Origin: Cyclobacteriaceae bacterium
GTDB lineage: Bacteria > Bacteroidota > Bacteroidia > Cytophagales > Cyclobacteriaceae
Length of the DNA: 64,000 bases
Assembly (NCBI GenBank): GCA_028285685.1
Contig: JANQOR010000034.1
Location: 1-64,000 of the forward strand
Direction: 5' to 3'
Below the pieces are notes generated by a model. It made no database searches. It was not told where the DNA came from and was given only the letters and a program-made list of their open reading frames with translations. Position 1 is the stretch's first letter, and each line of letters opens with the position of its first letter. The position numbers and the translations under genes were made by a program. Below, in pieces: positions 27,123 through 35,831 of this stretch.

Positions 27123-27665
27123 TTATTTTATCTCAATTGGGCACTCAAAATGTCCCTCCTCTATGTCTATCGTTGGAGAACCCTCAAACAGAATTACGTC
27201 TTTGCAGCTGAAAGTACCTTTTATGATCGAGCCCTCGATCTTGATGATCAATTCGCAAGGGGCCGAGGATGCCTGGTTGACATAAATTTTCGGGTCATCA
27301 TGCCACCAAATATCCCAAACCTGACCCAAGCCGCAGGGTCTGATCAACGGGTCCATTGGCTTGTATGTCCCTGATCCGGTGAAATTGCATACATCAATAT
27401 CAATGTGTGGCCCATTCTCTCCATTATTAGTCTTCTCAGACGCCAGGCGTATCCAAAGTTCGTCATCGTACCGGTGACAGAAGATTAAGTTCTGGTCTGA
27501 GTCGTACTCGTAGGAATTATTGTAACCGTCTCCAACCAATCTAAATGAGGCGGTACTTAGAAATGTCTCCGTAGGTATTCTTTGTGGTGGGGTTACAGTC
27601 TCCTCATCCTTGCAACCGATAAATAGTATGATCGATGCTAGTATGTAGATATGCACATTTTTCAT
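27123..27665 (-). CDS. Lipoprotein of unknown function
   Basis: 180 aa from the ATG at 27665, chosen because it gives a lipobox (ASIILFIGCKDEE) at the right place; a longer frame upstream is non-conserved-looking. The mature part is acidic with paired Cys residues (CHRYDDELW, DVCNFTGSGTYK, RPCGLG, CELIIK, CKDVILFE, ECPIEI), which may form disulfides. No family recognised. It follows the second LytTR regulator, with a gap of 117 bases, and may be its target. Confidence 0.7.
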   Translation of the reverse strand: MKNVHIYILASIILFIGCKDEETVTPPQRIPTETFLSTASFRLVGDGYNNSYEYDSDQNLIFCHRYDDELWIRLASEKTNNGENGPHIDIDVCNFTGSGTYKPMDPLIRPCGLGQVWDIWWHDDPKIYVNQASSAPCELIIKIEGSIIKGTFSCKDVILFEGSPTIDIEEGHFECPIEIK

Positions 27666-27782
27666 GGGAATCTGTGGAAGAAGTTCTGTATTAAAATTAT
27701 GCGGAGATTTTCTGGGTCTGAGAATTTCCCCAGTGATTGTCAACATATAGTTGTCAACTTCAACCCTGGTCATGTCAGAGAT

Positions 27783-28484
27783 CTAACTGTCAAGAAGGTC
27801 CTTAAGTAGTTTGTATTTGTCCCTGCTCAGGGGCAACGTAACACCATCTGTAAGAGTGATCTGATAAGTGCCACCTCCAATGTGTCTGTAACTCTTGATG
27901 TCTGATATTCTCACAATGTAGGACCGATGTAATCTGACAAATTCCGTAGAGAGCATTTTTTCCATTACTTCCATGGTTTTGTCCAGCAACTCATACGATC
28001 CCGTCCACAAATGTGCTTCTACGTAGATATTTGATGCCTTGAAGTATCTGATATTCTTCGTCTTCAATACATGATATCCATCCCTTCGCCTAAAGGATAT
28101 GTATTTCAAATGAGTCCGTCGATTAAACTCAGTACTAAAAAACCTATCAAATGCGATCTTCAAACGATCTGCCTCAAAGGGCTTAGGTATAAAGTCTAGT
28201 ACTCCATGCTCAAATGCTTCTATTGCTCTATCTACATTAGCTGAAATTACGATCGTCTCAAAGGAATGTGCAGTTGCCTTCCTCAAAATCTCAAAGCCAT
28301 CCTTACCATTAAGATTGAGATCCAAAAGGCAAAGATCAATTGAACGTGAATCCGTCAGGATATCAGCCTCCACAAGTGTATGACATACGGTTATGCTCGA
28401 GTGACGATCTTTAAGCACTGCAGCCACCTGATTTTTTATATAGGTTGCTATGGGAATTTCATCTTCGACAACCAGTATTTTCAT
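27783..28484 (-). CDS. LytTR-family response regulator (second system)
   Basis: 233-aa regulator with a receiver domain (VVEDEIPIATYIKNQV; phosphoacceptor Asp in IDLCLLDLNLNGKDGFEIL) and a C-terminal LytTR domain (FRRRDGYHVLKTKNIRYF through LHRSYIVRISDIKSYRH). Its start overlaps the kinase stop by 4 bases, giving translational coupling. It is distinct from the LytTR gene at 6.2-6.9 kb. Confidence 0.9.
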   Translation of the reverse strand: MKILVVEDEIPIATYIKNQVAAVLKDRHSSITVCHTLVEADILTDSRSIDLCLLDLNLNGKDGFEILRKATAHSFETIVISANVDRAIEAFEHGVLDFIPKPFEADRLKIAFDRFFSTEFNRRTHLKYISFRRRDGYHVLKTKNIRYFKASNIYVEAHLWTGSYELLDKTMEVMEKMLSTEFVRLHRSYIVRISDIKSYRHIGGGTYQITLTDGVTLPLSRDKYKLLKDLLDS

Positions 28485-30211
28485 GATCTATATAGCCTAA
28501 TTTCCACAACCCATTTATCATCGACTAATCCTGTAGTTAAGCCCCATTCATCATGATATCTCAACCTTAATTGGGATTTAACAAATGTCAACCCCATTCC
28601 CTCCGGTGAATTTCCATTCAGTGAAACGTGAGAACCATTGTTTTCAAGCGTGAACTTATGAACGCCATCATCAGAACTATATGATAGCCAAAATGTTCCT
28701 TTCTCACCTGGCTGAAAGGCATGTGTTAGTCCATTTTCAAGTAATGTATGAAAGATCATCGGCGGTATTTTGTAGTCCAGGGGAAGGTTGTTTTTTACCA
28801 AAGAGTATTGCGTCCCCTTTCGCAGGCTCATGATCTGTAAGTGGTTCTCACACAACTCCAGTTCTTCCTTGACGGTTATTTCATTTTTACTCGATACATC
28901 GCTTACTATTCTAAATTCTTTCGCCAAGGCATGAATTAGATCAGCAGCAATCTTAGGCTGCTCTTCGAGCCACGATATGATCGATAACAGCGTATTCATT
29001 ATAAAATGAGGTTGAATGCTCTTCTTTAGCATTGCCATCTCCAATTGGGCTGATTTCAGTTCCAACCTATGCTTCGCTTGGTTGGTCCTCTTTATTTGTT
29101 TCCCAATTGAGAAAATCATAGCGTAGGCAAAGAAGATGGATCCGTATGCATATCCAGGTGTCAACGGAAATTGGTTTGTTATGACGTATACTGCTATCAT
29201 GCCCAACAGTCCTATGAAGGAACTTAGTGAACCAACTCGTCTATGGAAAGCCGCGTAACCAGCAAATAGAGTTGCAATCGTTGTCATCAAAAAGAAATTG
29301 AAATCAGAATTGATGTAGATGATTGACACAACTGACGCAATTAACAGTATCGCGAACGAGATTTTCTTCCAACCCAAATTGAAATGATGAGAGAAGAAAT
29401 AGCATAGATAAACTCCCTTCAGCGCTATTAGCAAAATCAACAGCATCGAAAAAAGGGTATAGTGACCCATTTTAACAGGAAAGTATAGCTCAACATACTG
29501 GATCAGCAGTACGGCCACATTTAGTAGACAAAAAATAGAAAGTAGGACATACGATCTGTATGTATTACCTGAATAAAAAAGAACCAAACTGAAGAGGGCG
29601 GTTAAGACAAGAACGCCTGCCCCTAGCGTGATACTTAGAATCGCTCTACTTTCAGACGCAGCAAGGATATGGCCGTAACCAATATAGGTAAACTTCAGGC
29701 CGAAGTTGTTTTTGAGGAGAGGGTGAGTGATCCCATTTGCCCAGTTGGAAGCTGTCAATCTTATCGTATGACTCCCAGGAGTCGTTATTCGTCTCGGCAG
29801 CTTTATTGTCTGCAGTAGCTGGCCTGCCTGCTCATTATTTGCTGTATTGGAGACAATTCCATTCTCCAACATCAACTGATCATCCCAATACAACTTGTAA
29901 GCGGACAACGGTCCGTAAAATCGTAGCACCAAATACTTAAACTCATCCAGGTTGCCTTCAATGTGGACCTCTGTTTTGAATTCATGGTATCCTATTAGTT
30001 CGGTTGATAAGTTCGGGTCGTGACTCCTCCAAATGTCAGTGCTGGATTCTCTAACTGCCCATTTGATAAGAGGCACAACATAATCACTTGATGTGTTGAA
30101 ATTGATTGGATGAGCTGATGCGGCCTGAATGAGAGAGACCATTCCAAGAATTGATAGAATATTTGCTGCCAATTTTCGCTTCATCCATTTTAAAGCTAAA
30201 CGACAGAACAT
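28481..30211 (-). CDS. Sensor histidine kinase with extracellular and 7-helix input domains
   Basis: 576-aa kinase. A possible signal peptide (ANILSILGMVSLIQAASAHP) is followed by a ~150-residue beta-rich periplasmic domain, then about seven membrane helices (residues ~190-375). This is the organisation of 7TMR-DISM kinases. The cytoplasmic His_kinase domain carries KKSIQPHFIMNTLLSIISWLE and ends with PPMIFHTLLENGLTHAF and GMGLTFVKSQL. The extracellular domain is likely a ligand sensor, possibly for a carbohydrate. Coupled to the LytTR gene. Confidence 0.88.
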   Translation of the reverse strand: MFCRLALKWMKRKLAANILSILGMVSLIQAASAHPINFNTSSDYVVPLIKWAVRESSTDIWRSHDPNLSTELIGYHEFKTEVHIEGNLDEFKYLVLRFYGPLSAYKLYWDDQLMLENGIVSNTANNEQAGQLLQTIKLPRRITTPGSHTIRLTASNWANGITHPLLKNNFGLKFTYIGYGHILAASESRAILSITLGAGVLVLTALFSLVLFYSGNTYRSYVLLSIFCLLNVAVLLIQYVELYFPVKMGHYTLFSMLLILLIALKGVYLCYFFSHHFNLGWKKISFAILLIASVVSIIYINSDFNFFLMTTIATLFAGYAAFHRRVGSLSSFIGLLGMIAVYVITNQFPLTPGYAYGSIFFAYAMIFSIGKQIKRTNQAKHRLELKSAQLEMAMLKKSIQPHFIMNTLLSIISWLEEQPKIAADLIHALAKEFRIVSDVSSKNEITVKEELELCENHLQIMSLRKGTQYSLVKNNLPLDYKIPPMIFHTLLENGLTHAFQPGEKGTFWLSYSSDDGVHKFTLENNGSHVSLNGNSPEGMGLTFVKSQLRLRYHDEWGLTTGLVDDKWVVEIRLYRS

Positions 30212-30356
30212 TTCTTAAATACAATTTGACAAAAAATGTTATCCCTCATAGATAAACTGAGATGTCACTGAAAACCACTTTTCAGTTGGTCGACTCTTCA
30301 CCCAATGAATGAGTTGCGAAACTTTCATTAGTTAGTCTTTTCTTTAAGCGGCTAAT

Positions 30357-30833
30357 TCATTGGTTCTGCTTTATTGTTAAATCGAAAAATTTCATTCGAT
30401 TTTCACCGTCCCAAGAATATTCTTCTGCTTCTACCCAACCATTGCTTTTCTCCCCTTTCATGTTGTGCAACATTATTTCACTTTGCGAATCTACCTTGGA
30501 TCGATTTGGGGAAAATTGTGCGTCGATTCCTGAAATCGCGAACGTCCCATCATTTTGATTGTTCTCTTCTGACTTAATTATTGCGATTGGTAGTCCTGAA
30601 TCCTGAAAAGTGGAAAGTGCAAAACCTTCCCAACTGTCAACCATCCAGCTAAGCTCTCGTAGAGCATCTCTCTGAATAAAGTGAGGATTTTGACCTATAA
30701 CCAATACCGGTAATAGCAAAACGCATGAGTAGGAAATAGGCTTTTCAACCCATCTCAGATGAGCTCTCTTTAGCCCTTTCATGGATAGAGTAAGTGTTTT
30801 AATCACCCTTTCTAAAGATTTCATCTCCCACAT
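30357..30833 (-). CDS. Hypothetical protein, possibly a remnant lipocalin-like (DUF1579/DUF6265-type) domain
   Basis: 158 aa with a hydrophobic segment at about residues 34-48 (SYSCVLLLPVLVIGQ). Then LSWMVDSWEGFA, which resembles the W-x-G-x-W start of DUF1579/DUF6265-type barrels, but the rest is shorter than those families. The N-terminus is odd, with basic and hydrophobic residues, and several alternative starts exist. It may be a partial or decayed gene. Expression is uncertain. Confidence 0.5.
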   Translation of the reverse strand: MWEMKSLERVIKTLTLSMKGLKRAHLRWVEKPISYSCVLLLPVLVIGQNPHFIQRDALRELSWMVDSWEGFALSTFQDSGLPIAIIKSEENNQNDGTFAISGIDAQFSPNRSKVDSQSEIMLHNMKGEKSNGWVEAEEYSWDGENRMKFFDLTIKQNQ

Positions 30834-31107
30834 TCAAATCAAATGAGCAGTTGAATCAGAGATTATGTAGCAAAGAAAGATGTGGGTTGCAAAATAAGCT
30901 CGCGGACTACTAATGCATTTGTTGGCTAGAATATCAACTTATCGGCAGGTGGGACCTGTGTGATTCAACATTCTTGTAAAGAAAATTCTTTCATACCCTA
31001 CCGGGATCACGTTGAAGCTAACAAGGCAATATTGAAATTGGTATTGAGTTTTCAGCCGCACCAAAGAACTATAGACGTTCTTTCCCCTACCAACAACTTC
31101 TCAACTT

Positions 31108-31671
31108 ATGAATAGAGTCAAACTGGGTATATGGATTTTGCTTGGTTCAATGATACTTTTCATTTGGAATGCTATTTCATGGACCATCCTTCCCTGGCAT
31201 GGAAACACACTCAACACCATTCCTGAAGGAACTATTTCCTTTGACGAGATCCAGAAAGTCGAAGGGGATGGAGTTTATCATTACCCTGGATTGCCAACCA
31301 GCGGATCAAATGAGGAACTTAAAGAAATTCAGAAGAAACTAGGCGATGGTCAAAGAGTGACCTTGATGGTCTACCGATCAGATCCGACCTCACTTTTTGA
31401 GCCTATGAAGTATGCAAATAGCTTAATTCTGAATATTGTTATTTCGACATTGATAGTCTGGGTTTTAGCTATCACTCGAACAAATTCTCAGCAGACCTTT
31501 CGGGTATGCCTTGCCAGCGGGATTTTGATCGCCTTAAGCAGCGATATTGGTCAGATGATTTGGTATCAATTTCCTCTCGACTACACATTGGTCAGCGCAA
31601 CTGACAAGGTGGTCTCGTTTGGGCTGCTGGGTTTTTTCTTCAAAGCAATTAAAATGGACTTTTCAGGATGA
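31108..31671 (+). CDS. Conserved-looking membrane protein of unknown function
   Basis: 187 aa with an N-terminal membrane helix (LGIWILLGSMILFIWNAISW), a soluble loop of about 80 residues, and three more hydrophobic segments (residues ~105-125, 130-150, 165-180). The WTILPWHGNTLNTI segment after the first helix is distinctive. No function known. It overlaps the next gene by 4 bases, so it is the first of a coupled set. Confidence 0.7.
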   Translation: MNRVKLGIWILLGSMILFIWNAISWTILPWHGNTLNTIPEGTISFDEIQKVEGDGVYHYPGLPTSGSNEELKEIQKKLGDGQRVTLMVYRSDPTSLFEPMKYANSLILNIVISTLIVWVLAITRTNSQQTFRVCLASGILIALSSDIGQMIWYQFPLDYTLVSATDKVVSFGLLGFFFKAIKMDFSG

Positions 31672-31970
31672 TCAGGAAAAACAAGATTTTGACATTACAT
31701 CCAACAGAAAAAAAGGGTGTCAATATTGATAGGGAGAAATACGAGCTTGTTAAAACCTACATTTTAAATGAGGTGACCAATCACCCAGAAATCAAATTTT
31801 CAGATTTAGTAGAGCTAGGCAAAAAGCGCTTGAATGGGCAGTTTGATGGACAAGTCACATGGTACATTGTGACAGTGAAGTTAGATCTTCAGGCGCGTGG
31901 GCTCATTGAAAGATTCAAAAAAAGTGGTGTGCAGTGGTTGAGACTTAGAAATAAAGCAGGCCAATTATGA
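31668..31970 (+). CDS. DUF6958-like small protein
   Basis: 100-aa cytoplasmic protein that matches what I recall of the DUF6958 family (GQVTWYIVTVKLDLQARGLIERF). It may be a helical, winged-helix-like fold. It overlaps both neighbours by 4 bases and is probably translated with them. Family assignment rests on pattern recall. Confidence 0.65.
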   Translation: MIRKNKILTLHPTEKKGVNIDREKYELVKTYILNEVTNHPEIKFSDLVELGKKRLNGQFDGQVTWYIVTVKLDLQARGLIERFKKSGVQWLRLRNKAGQL

Positions 31971-32398
31971 AAAAGATATTGAGTTTTATTTCACTAGGAG
32001 TCCTATCGTCTGTTGCATTCAGTCAGAACAACTCCCTAATAGTGAAAGTAAATGGAATAAAGGAAGATGAGGGGCAAATTAGAATTGCGTTGTATAATAG
32101 TGAATCTACTTTCATGAAAAAGACATACGAGTTTAAATCAGCCAAGGCAAGGAAAGGAGTAGTACATACCACTTTCAAGGATCTGCCCAGGCAGACTTAC
32201 GCAATCAGCGTTTACCATGATACGGATAATGATGGTGAACTAGACAAAGGATGGTTCGGAATTCCCTCTGAGCCTTATGGCTTTTCAAACAATCCGCAGG
32301 AGCTAATGGGATCACCTTCATTCAAGCAAACGTCCTTCTTACTAGATCCAGAGAATAACATTATTGAAATTGAACTATTCAAAAAATCCTTTTTTTAG
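31967..32398 (+). CDS. DUF2141 domain exported protein
   Basis: 143-aa exported protein: signal peptide ending near AFSQ, then the DUF2141 pattern (IVKVNGIKEDEGQIRIALYN, and VYHDTDNDGELDKGWFGIPSEPYGFS). The D-x-D-x-D-G stretch could bind calcium. Family function is unknown. It starts 4 bases inside the DUF6958-like gene and is overlapped at the 3' end by the next gene. Confidence 0.85.
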   Translation: MKKILSFISLGVLSSVAFSQNNSLIVKVNGIKEDEGQIRIALYNSESTFMKKTYEFKSAKARKGVVHTTFKDLPRQTYAISVYHDTDNDGELDKGWFGIPSEPYGFSNNPQELMGSPSFKQTSFLLDPENNIIEIELFKKSFF

Positions 32399-33155
32399 TG
32401 TAACCTGTATCTCACTACTTGCGCTGCTACCAGTCAAAACCACAGTTTCTCAAGATTATCGAAGCGACCTGACAAGCATTTTGGAGCGTGAATTAGAACA
32501 AATCGATGTTGCTACTCTCGAATTTATCAATGGTTCGAGCAGGCTTGACAAAAAGGTAAATGATTCAATTTTCTTCCCTAGCTATTGGACGGTTTATACA
32601 GATATGGTTTTCAAATCTTTTGATTATACTGATGCAGCAGCAAAGGAGCTTTTAAAGGACAAAAACAAGTTTCGTGCCTATGGTTTTGAAATCAAACCTC
32701 CCCAAAATGGCCTCCGAATCAACCTGGTAGATTCGGCTTTTTTGGTCGAAACAATCTATCCGTTTCTAACCAATACAATGAAGGTGTTTATAAATCAAAA
32801 CATCAAAGAATTTTCACTACCTGATTCCGATCCAACAGAAGTTCTGCAGTGTGCAATTTTCTGGGAAAGTTTTTGTGTACAAAACCCCAATTTCATGCTG
32901 ATTGAAACAGCTACTTACCATTACAGACAATGGCACTTGAAAAACCTGCTGTTGGGAACCAAAGACTCGCCTTCATACGACGAGAATGGAAGAATAAAGA
33001 GGATTTATCTTGACACTTTCCTCAAGCTTATCAAGGATTTTCCTTCATCCAAGACTGCTCTAATAGTCAAAGAGCTCCTTGTAGTGTTGGAGGCAAATAA
33101 TTACATATATGATGATAAGACCAGAGCTCTTATTGCGTCCAAATTAGCCCTTTAG
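32364..33155 (+). CDS. Exported protein of unknown function
   Basis: 263 aa from a TTG start (MKLNYSKNPF) that lies 35 bases inside the DUF2141 gene; no ATG offers a better start, since a signal-like stretch (VTCISLLALLPVKTTVSQ) follows. The mature part is largely helical and acidic. No family recognised. The overlap makes translational coupling to the DUF2141 gene likely. Confidence 0.6.
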   Translation: MKLNYSKNPFFSVTCISLLALLPVKTTVSQDYRSDLTSILERELEQIDVATLEFINGSSRLDKKVNDSIFFPSYWTVYTDMVFKSFDYTDAAAKELLKDKNKFRAYGFEIKPPQNGLRINLVDSAFLVETIYPFLTNTMKVFINQNIKEFSLPDSDPTEVLQCAIFWESFCVQNPNFMLIETATYHYRQWHLKNLLLGTKDSPSYDENGRIKRIYLDTFLKLIKDFPSSKTALIVKELLVVLEANNYIYDDKTRALIASKLAL

Positions 33156-33181
33156 TAGCATCATTTTCTCCGGTGATTACT

Positions 33182-33208
33182 TAAGTGGTTTGCTACAATT
33201 GCCACTTA
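33182..33208. terminator. Weak inverted repeat between convergent genes
   Basis: TAAGTGG and CCACTTA form a 7-base stem with a 13-base loop between the convergent stops at 33155 and 33243. No T-run follows, so a terminator role is weakly supported. Confidence 0.3.
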
Positions 33209-33242
33209 TGTTAACGTCAACAGGCTGAAGCCCGTTTGCAGA

Positions 33243-33701
33243 TCATTTGGCATTGTTAAACATATCGAGCACTACCTTGTATGAGCCGTCTTTCTGAAGT
33301 TTCCACAAGTTTGTGTACTTAAATTGAAGCGTGTCACTAACCAATCCATTAGAAATGATTTTAACAGAACCAGATCCGGTTTCGTAAAGCAACTCTTTCT
33401 GTCCGCCGAGTGAGTGGATGTTGAGTCTCAGGTCAGTGAGCATGGACATATTTGTACGCCAGTGCTCTCTTATCTGCTGCCTCCCTCTGATTGCATCGTC
33501 CGAATCAGGCAGATATTGGGCATCACTATCATAGTTCTGCATAATTAAATCTAGATCCTGTTCAGCTATTCCCGCCACCCACTTGTTCCCGTTTTCCTTA
33601 ATGACAGACAATAGGCGATTTGGATCAAAATCCTTTTCAACTTGGTTTTGACAAGAAAATAGGAAGGCCAAGGAAATTATAAGGAAGTTTTGAATTTTCA
33701 T
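33243..33701 (-). CDS. NTF2-like/SnoaL-type lipoprotein
   Basis: 152-aa predicted lipoprotein (lipobox LAFLFSCQNQ at residues ~11-20) followed by an NTF2-like domain of the DUF4440/SnoaL type (DLDLIMQNYDSDAQYLPDSD and TNLWKLQKDGSYKVVLDMF). Such domains bind small molecules or act as minor enzymes; no catalytic residues can be defended here. It is the gene after a CPBP protease, 22 bases downstream. Confidence 0.8.
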   Translation of the reverse strand: MKIQNFLIISLAFLFSCQNQVEKDFDPNRLLSVIKENGNKWVAGIAEQDLDLIMQNYDSDAQYLPDSDDAIRGRQQIREHWRTNMSMLTDLRLNIHSLGGQKELLYETGSGSVKIISNGLVSDTLQFKYTNLWKLQKDGSYKVVLDMFNNAK

Positions 33702-33723
33702 TGCAATCTGCGGTTTTATACGG

Positions 33724-34377
33724 TTAAACTAAAAGAGCAAAATATCTGCTCACTAGGTGCAGTCCCATTCCGGGTATAGTGGAATTTGATGTGTTCTTAA
33801 GCCAAGCCCATATGATCCCTTGGATGAATGCTGCTACAACACCAATTGGATTGAAAATGCCATGGAACAGTGCGAATGACACACTGTTATAGACGATCCT
33901 CTTAGTCGTAGAACAATTTTGAAGGTAACCACGCCAGATTGTTTCTTCACAAAAAGCAGCAACAATCGGAATACATAGATACCATACCAACTTTTCAATC
34001 TGCGTCATATCGCAAAAATCAAGTGCTACTCCTGCTTGTCTCTGAGCACGAACAAATAACCAGCCGCTCACAAGCGTACCAATCAGAACCAAGACTATCA
34101 CTTGCCATGGAGGAATATTAATAGGGCCAGCTCCGAAGAATGTGGGCCTGATCGACATGCTCCTCATCTTGAGTAATACCAGAACAAAAATTACTGTGGT
34201 AACCTCAATGATGGTTAGAGCAAAAGCTAGCCGAAGTCCGGCATCCCGGAATTCCGCTTCGTTTGGACTGCTCCCCGATGTAAATAAGGGAAAGAAGATG
34301 AGAAATGACACCACATTAATCACCACTGGGAGTCCAATTAAAAGAAGCCTTCTTTCAAAATCCACTTGGATGGCCAA
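33724..34377 (-). CDS. CPBP-family intramembrane metalloprotease
   Basis: 217-aa membrane protein with about six helices. It carries the CPBP motifs EETIWRGYL (EExxxR; residues ~142-150) and FALFHGIFNP (FxxxH), with a third His in GLHLVSRYFALL. The family includes Rce1-like prenyl-protein proteases and bacteriocin self-immunity proteins. Substrate unknown. It is one of two CPBP genes in the window. Confidence 0.85.
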   Translation of the reverse strand: MAIQVDFERRLLLIGLPVVINVVSFLIFFPLFTSGSSPNEAEFRDAGLRLAFALTIIEVTTVIFVLVLLKMRSMSIRPTFFGAGPINIPPWQVIVLVLIGTLVSGWLFVRAQRQAGVALDFCDMTQIEKLVWYLCIPIVAAFCEETIWRGYLQNCSTTKRIVYNSVSFALFHGIFNPIGVVAAFIQGIIWAWLKNTSNSTIPGMGLHLVSRYFALLV

Positions 34378-34720
34378 GCTATGATATGCCGTTTTAACGC
34401 CGGATCATCATATTGGTGAAGTTCAAAATATGCTTGTGGAAGACCTATTTCTTAGTTTAACAGCATAACAACTTATTGTCCTCGTTGTTGGCCTACTGCC
34501 AGTGAAACTTCCATCTACAACTTAACGAAGATGGTGCCCAAGATCGTGGAAGTTTGAGTCATTTTTACACGGGAATGACCATCTATCACTAAAATTCACC
34601 AAAAATCCCAACCACCCAATCGAGGACAAAGGGCTGTTCATCAAGTTAAATTATACACTCATCGGAATTATTTATTTAGGGTCGAACGGTTATCTACTAT
34701 TGCCTCGCTAAATCACCCTG
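34378..34720. other. Intergenic region, divergent
   Basis: A 343-base region between a CPBP gene (minus) and a T9SS-sorted protein (plus). I see no open frame with gene-like content. A one-mismatch -7 box, TACTATTG, lies at 34695-34702, 18 bases before the plus start. Confidence 0.5.
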
Positions 34721-35809
34721 ATGAAAGCAGTAGCTTGCATATTCTTACTTATCTTCAGTTGCTATTCTTTAGCACAATGTGAAATCACAAGTCCGGTCGA
34801 CGGCACTGATGATACATCTTCAAATAGTTGTTCATTTACTGCTGGTGGCCTCAATACAACGACAGAGAAGATCACGCTTCAAAATGGTGCATCATTAACT
34901 ATCAACTACGGACGGTGGCGTATAAGTGGTGATACCGTCTTTGTAGAAAATGGAGCTACACTTACAATCACTACCACAGGAAATTTCGCTTTGACAAATG
35001 ATGCAGCACTTGTTGTTCGTTCCGGCGGCTTAGTGGTGATGAATGTTGGAGGTAACATTCAAATCGGACGTCCAGATGGTTCTGCGCATGGAGGCATTCA
35101 CGTTGACGGCAGCATAACTGTAAACACCGGTACCATAAACATCAACAGCAGTTCAAGTACGCTTACTGGTACAGGCACTGTGACATATAGTGGTACTATT
35201 AACACAAGTAATGGAGCATCAAGTGACATGGGCTGTACCAGTGGAACATGTACTTGTTCATCATGTGATACTCCACTTCCGGTCGAGTTAACAAGTTTCG
35301 AGGGTCATGCCAATGGCACGGGCATCGAACTGAAATGGGTCACAGCCACCGAGTTGAACAATCAAGGTTTTTGGGTCGAAAAGAGCATTGATGGGTTGGT
35401 CTTCGATTCAATAGGATTCGTTGACGGTGCAGGGAATTCTACAGACGAAATTATCTACCGTTTTTCAGATGTCTCCTCTTCTAACTGCTATTATCGTTTA
35501 TTGCAAGTCGATTATGATGGTGCATACGAATATAGCCCGACCATCTTTGTCCAGGTTAACAGTATTCTGAACATACAAGTCTATCCTAATCCGTTCGTAG
35601 AGCATGTGAGCTTTCTTTCTTCCGGTAATGATAAGTATGAGGTCCTCCTCTCTGATGCCAAAGGTAGAGCACTCCTAAAAGCACAAGGGTTTCTTGATTC
35701 GATCGAACAGGAGGTGAATTCGAAGCTAGGTGCCAAAGGCGCTGGAATTTACTACCTGCTACTCCGCAACCCAGAGGAGCAGCGCAGGTTTACTTTGGTA
35801 AAACGATAG
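34721..35809 (+). CDS. Secreted T9SS type A sorted protein with beta-helix-like repeats
   Basis: 362-aa secreted protein. Signal peptide to about residue 19 (CYSLAQ), a short-strand repeat region (residues ~40-160) typical of a beta-helix or passenger, a Cys-rich hinge (CTSGTCTCSSCDTP), a fibronectin-like section (VELTSFEGHANGTGIELKW), and a C-terminal T9SS type A sorting domain with VYPNPFVEH and the terminal KGAGIYYLLL. Ligand unknown. Confidence 0.88.
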   Translation: MKAVACIFLLIFSCYSLAQCEITSPVDGTDDTSSNSCSFTAGGLNTTTEKITLQNGASLTINYGRWRISGDTVFVENGATLTITTTGNFALTNDAALVVRSGGLVVMNVGGNIQIGRPDGSAHGGIHVDGSITVNTGTININSSSSTLTGTGTVTYSGTINTSNGASSDMGCTSGTCTCSSCDTPLPVELTSFEGHANGTGIELKWVTATELNNQGFWVEKSIDGLVFDSIGFVDGAGNSTDEIIYRFSDVSSSNCYYRLLQVDYDGAYEYSPTIFVQVNSILNIQVYPNPFVEHVSFLSSGNDKYEVLLSDAKGRALLKAQGFLDSIEQEVNSKLGAKGAGIYYLLLRNPEEQRRFTLVKR

Positions 35810-35831
35810 CATAATTTATGATGAGCATGAT

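Noticed and set aside
27030-27374. 114-codon plus-strand frame antisense to the lipoprotein gene
   Set aside because: It is antisense to a lipoprotein gene with a good lipobox, and its own sequence shows no domain.
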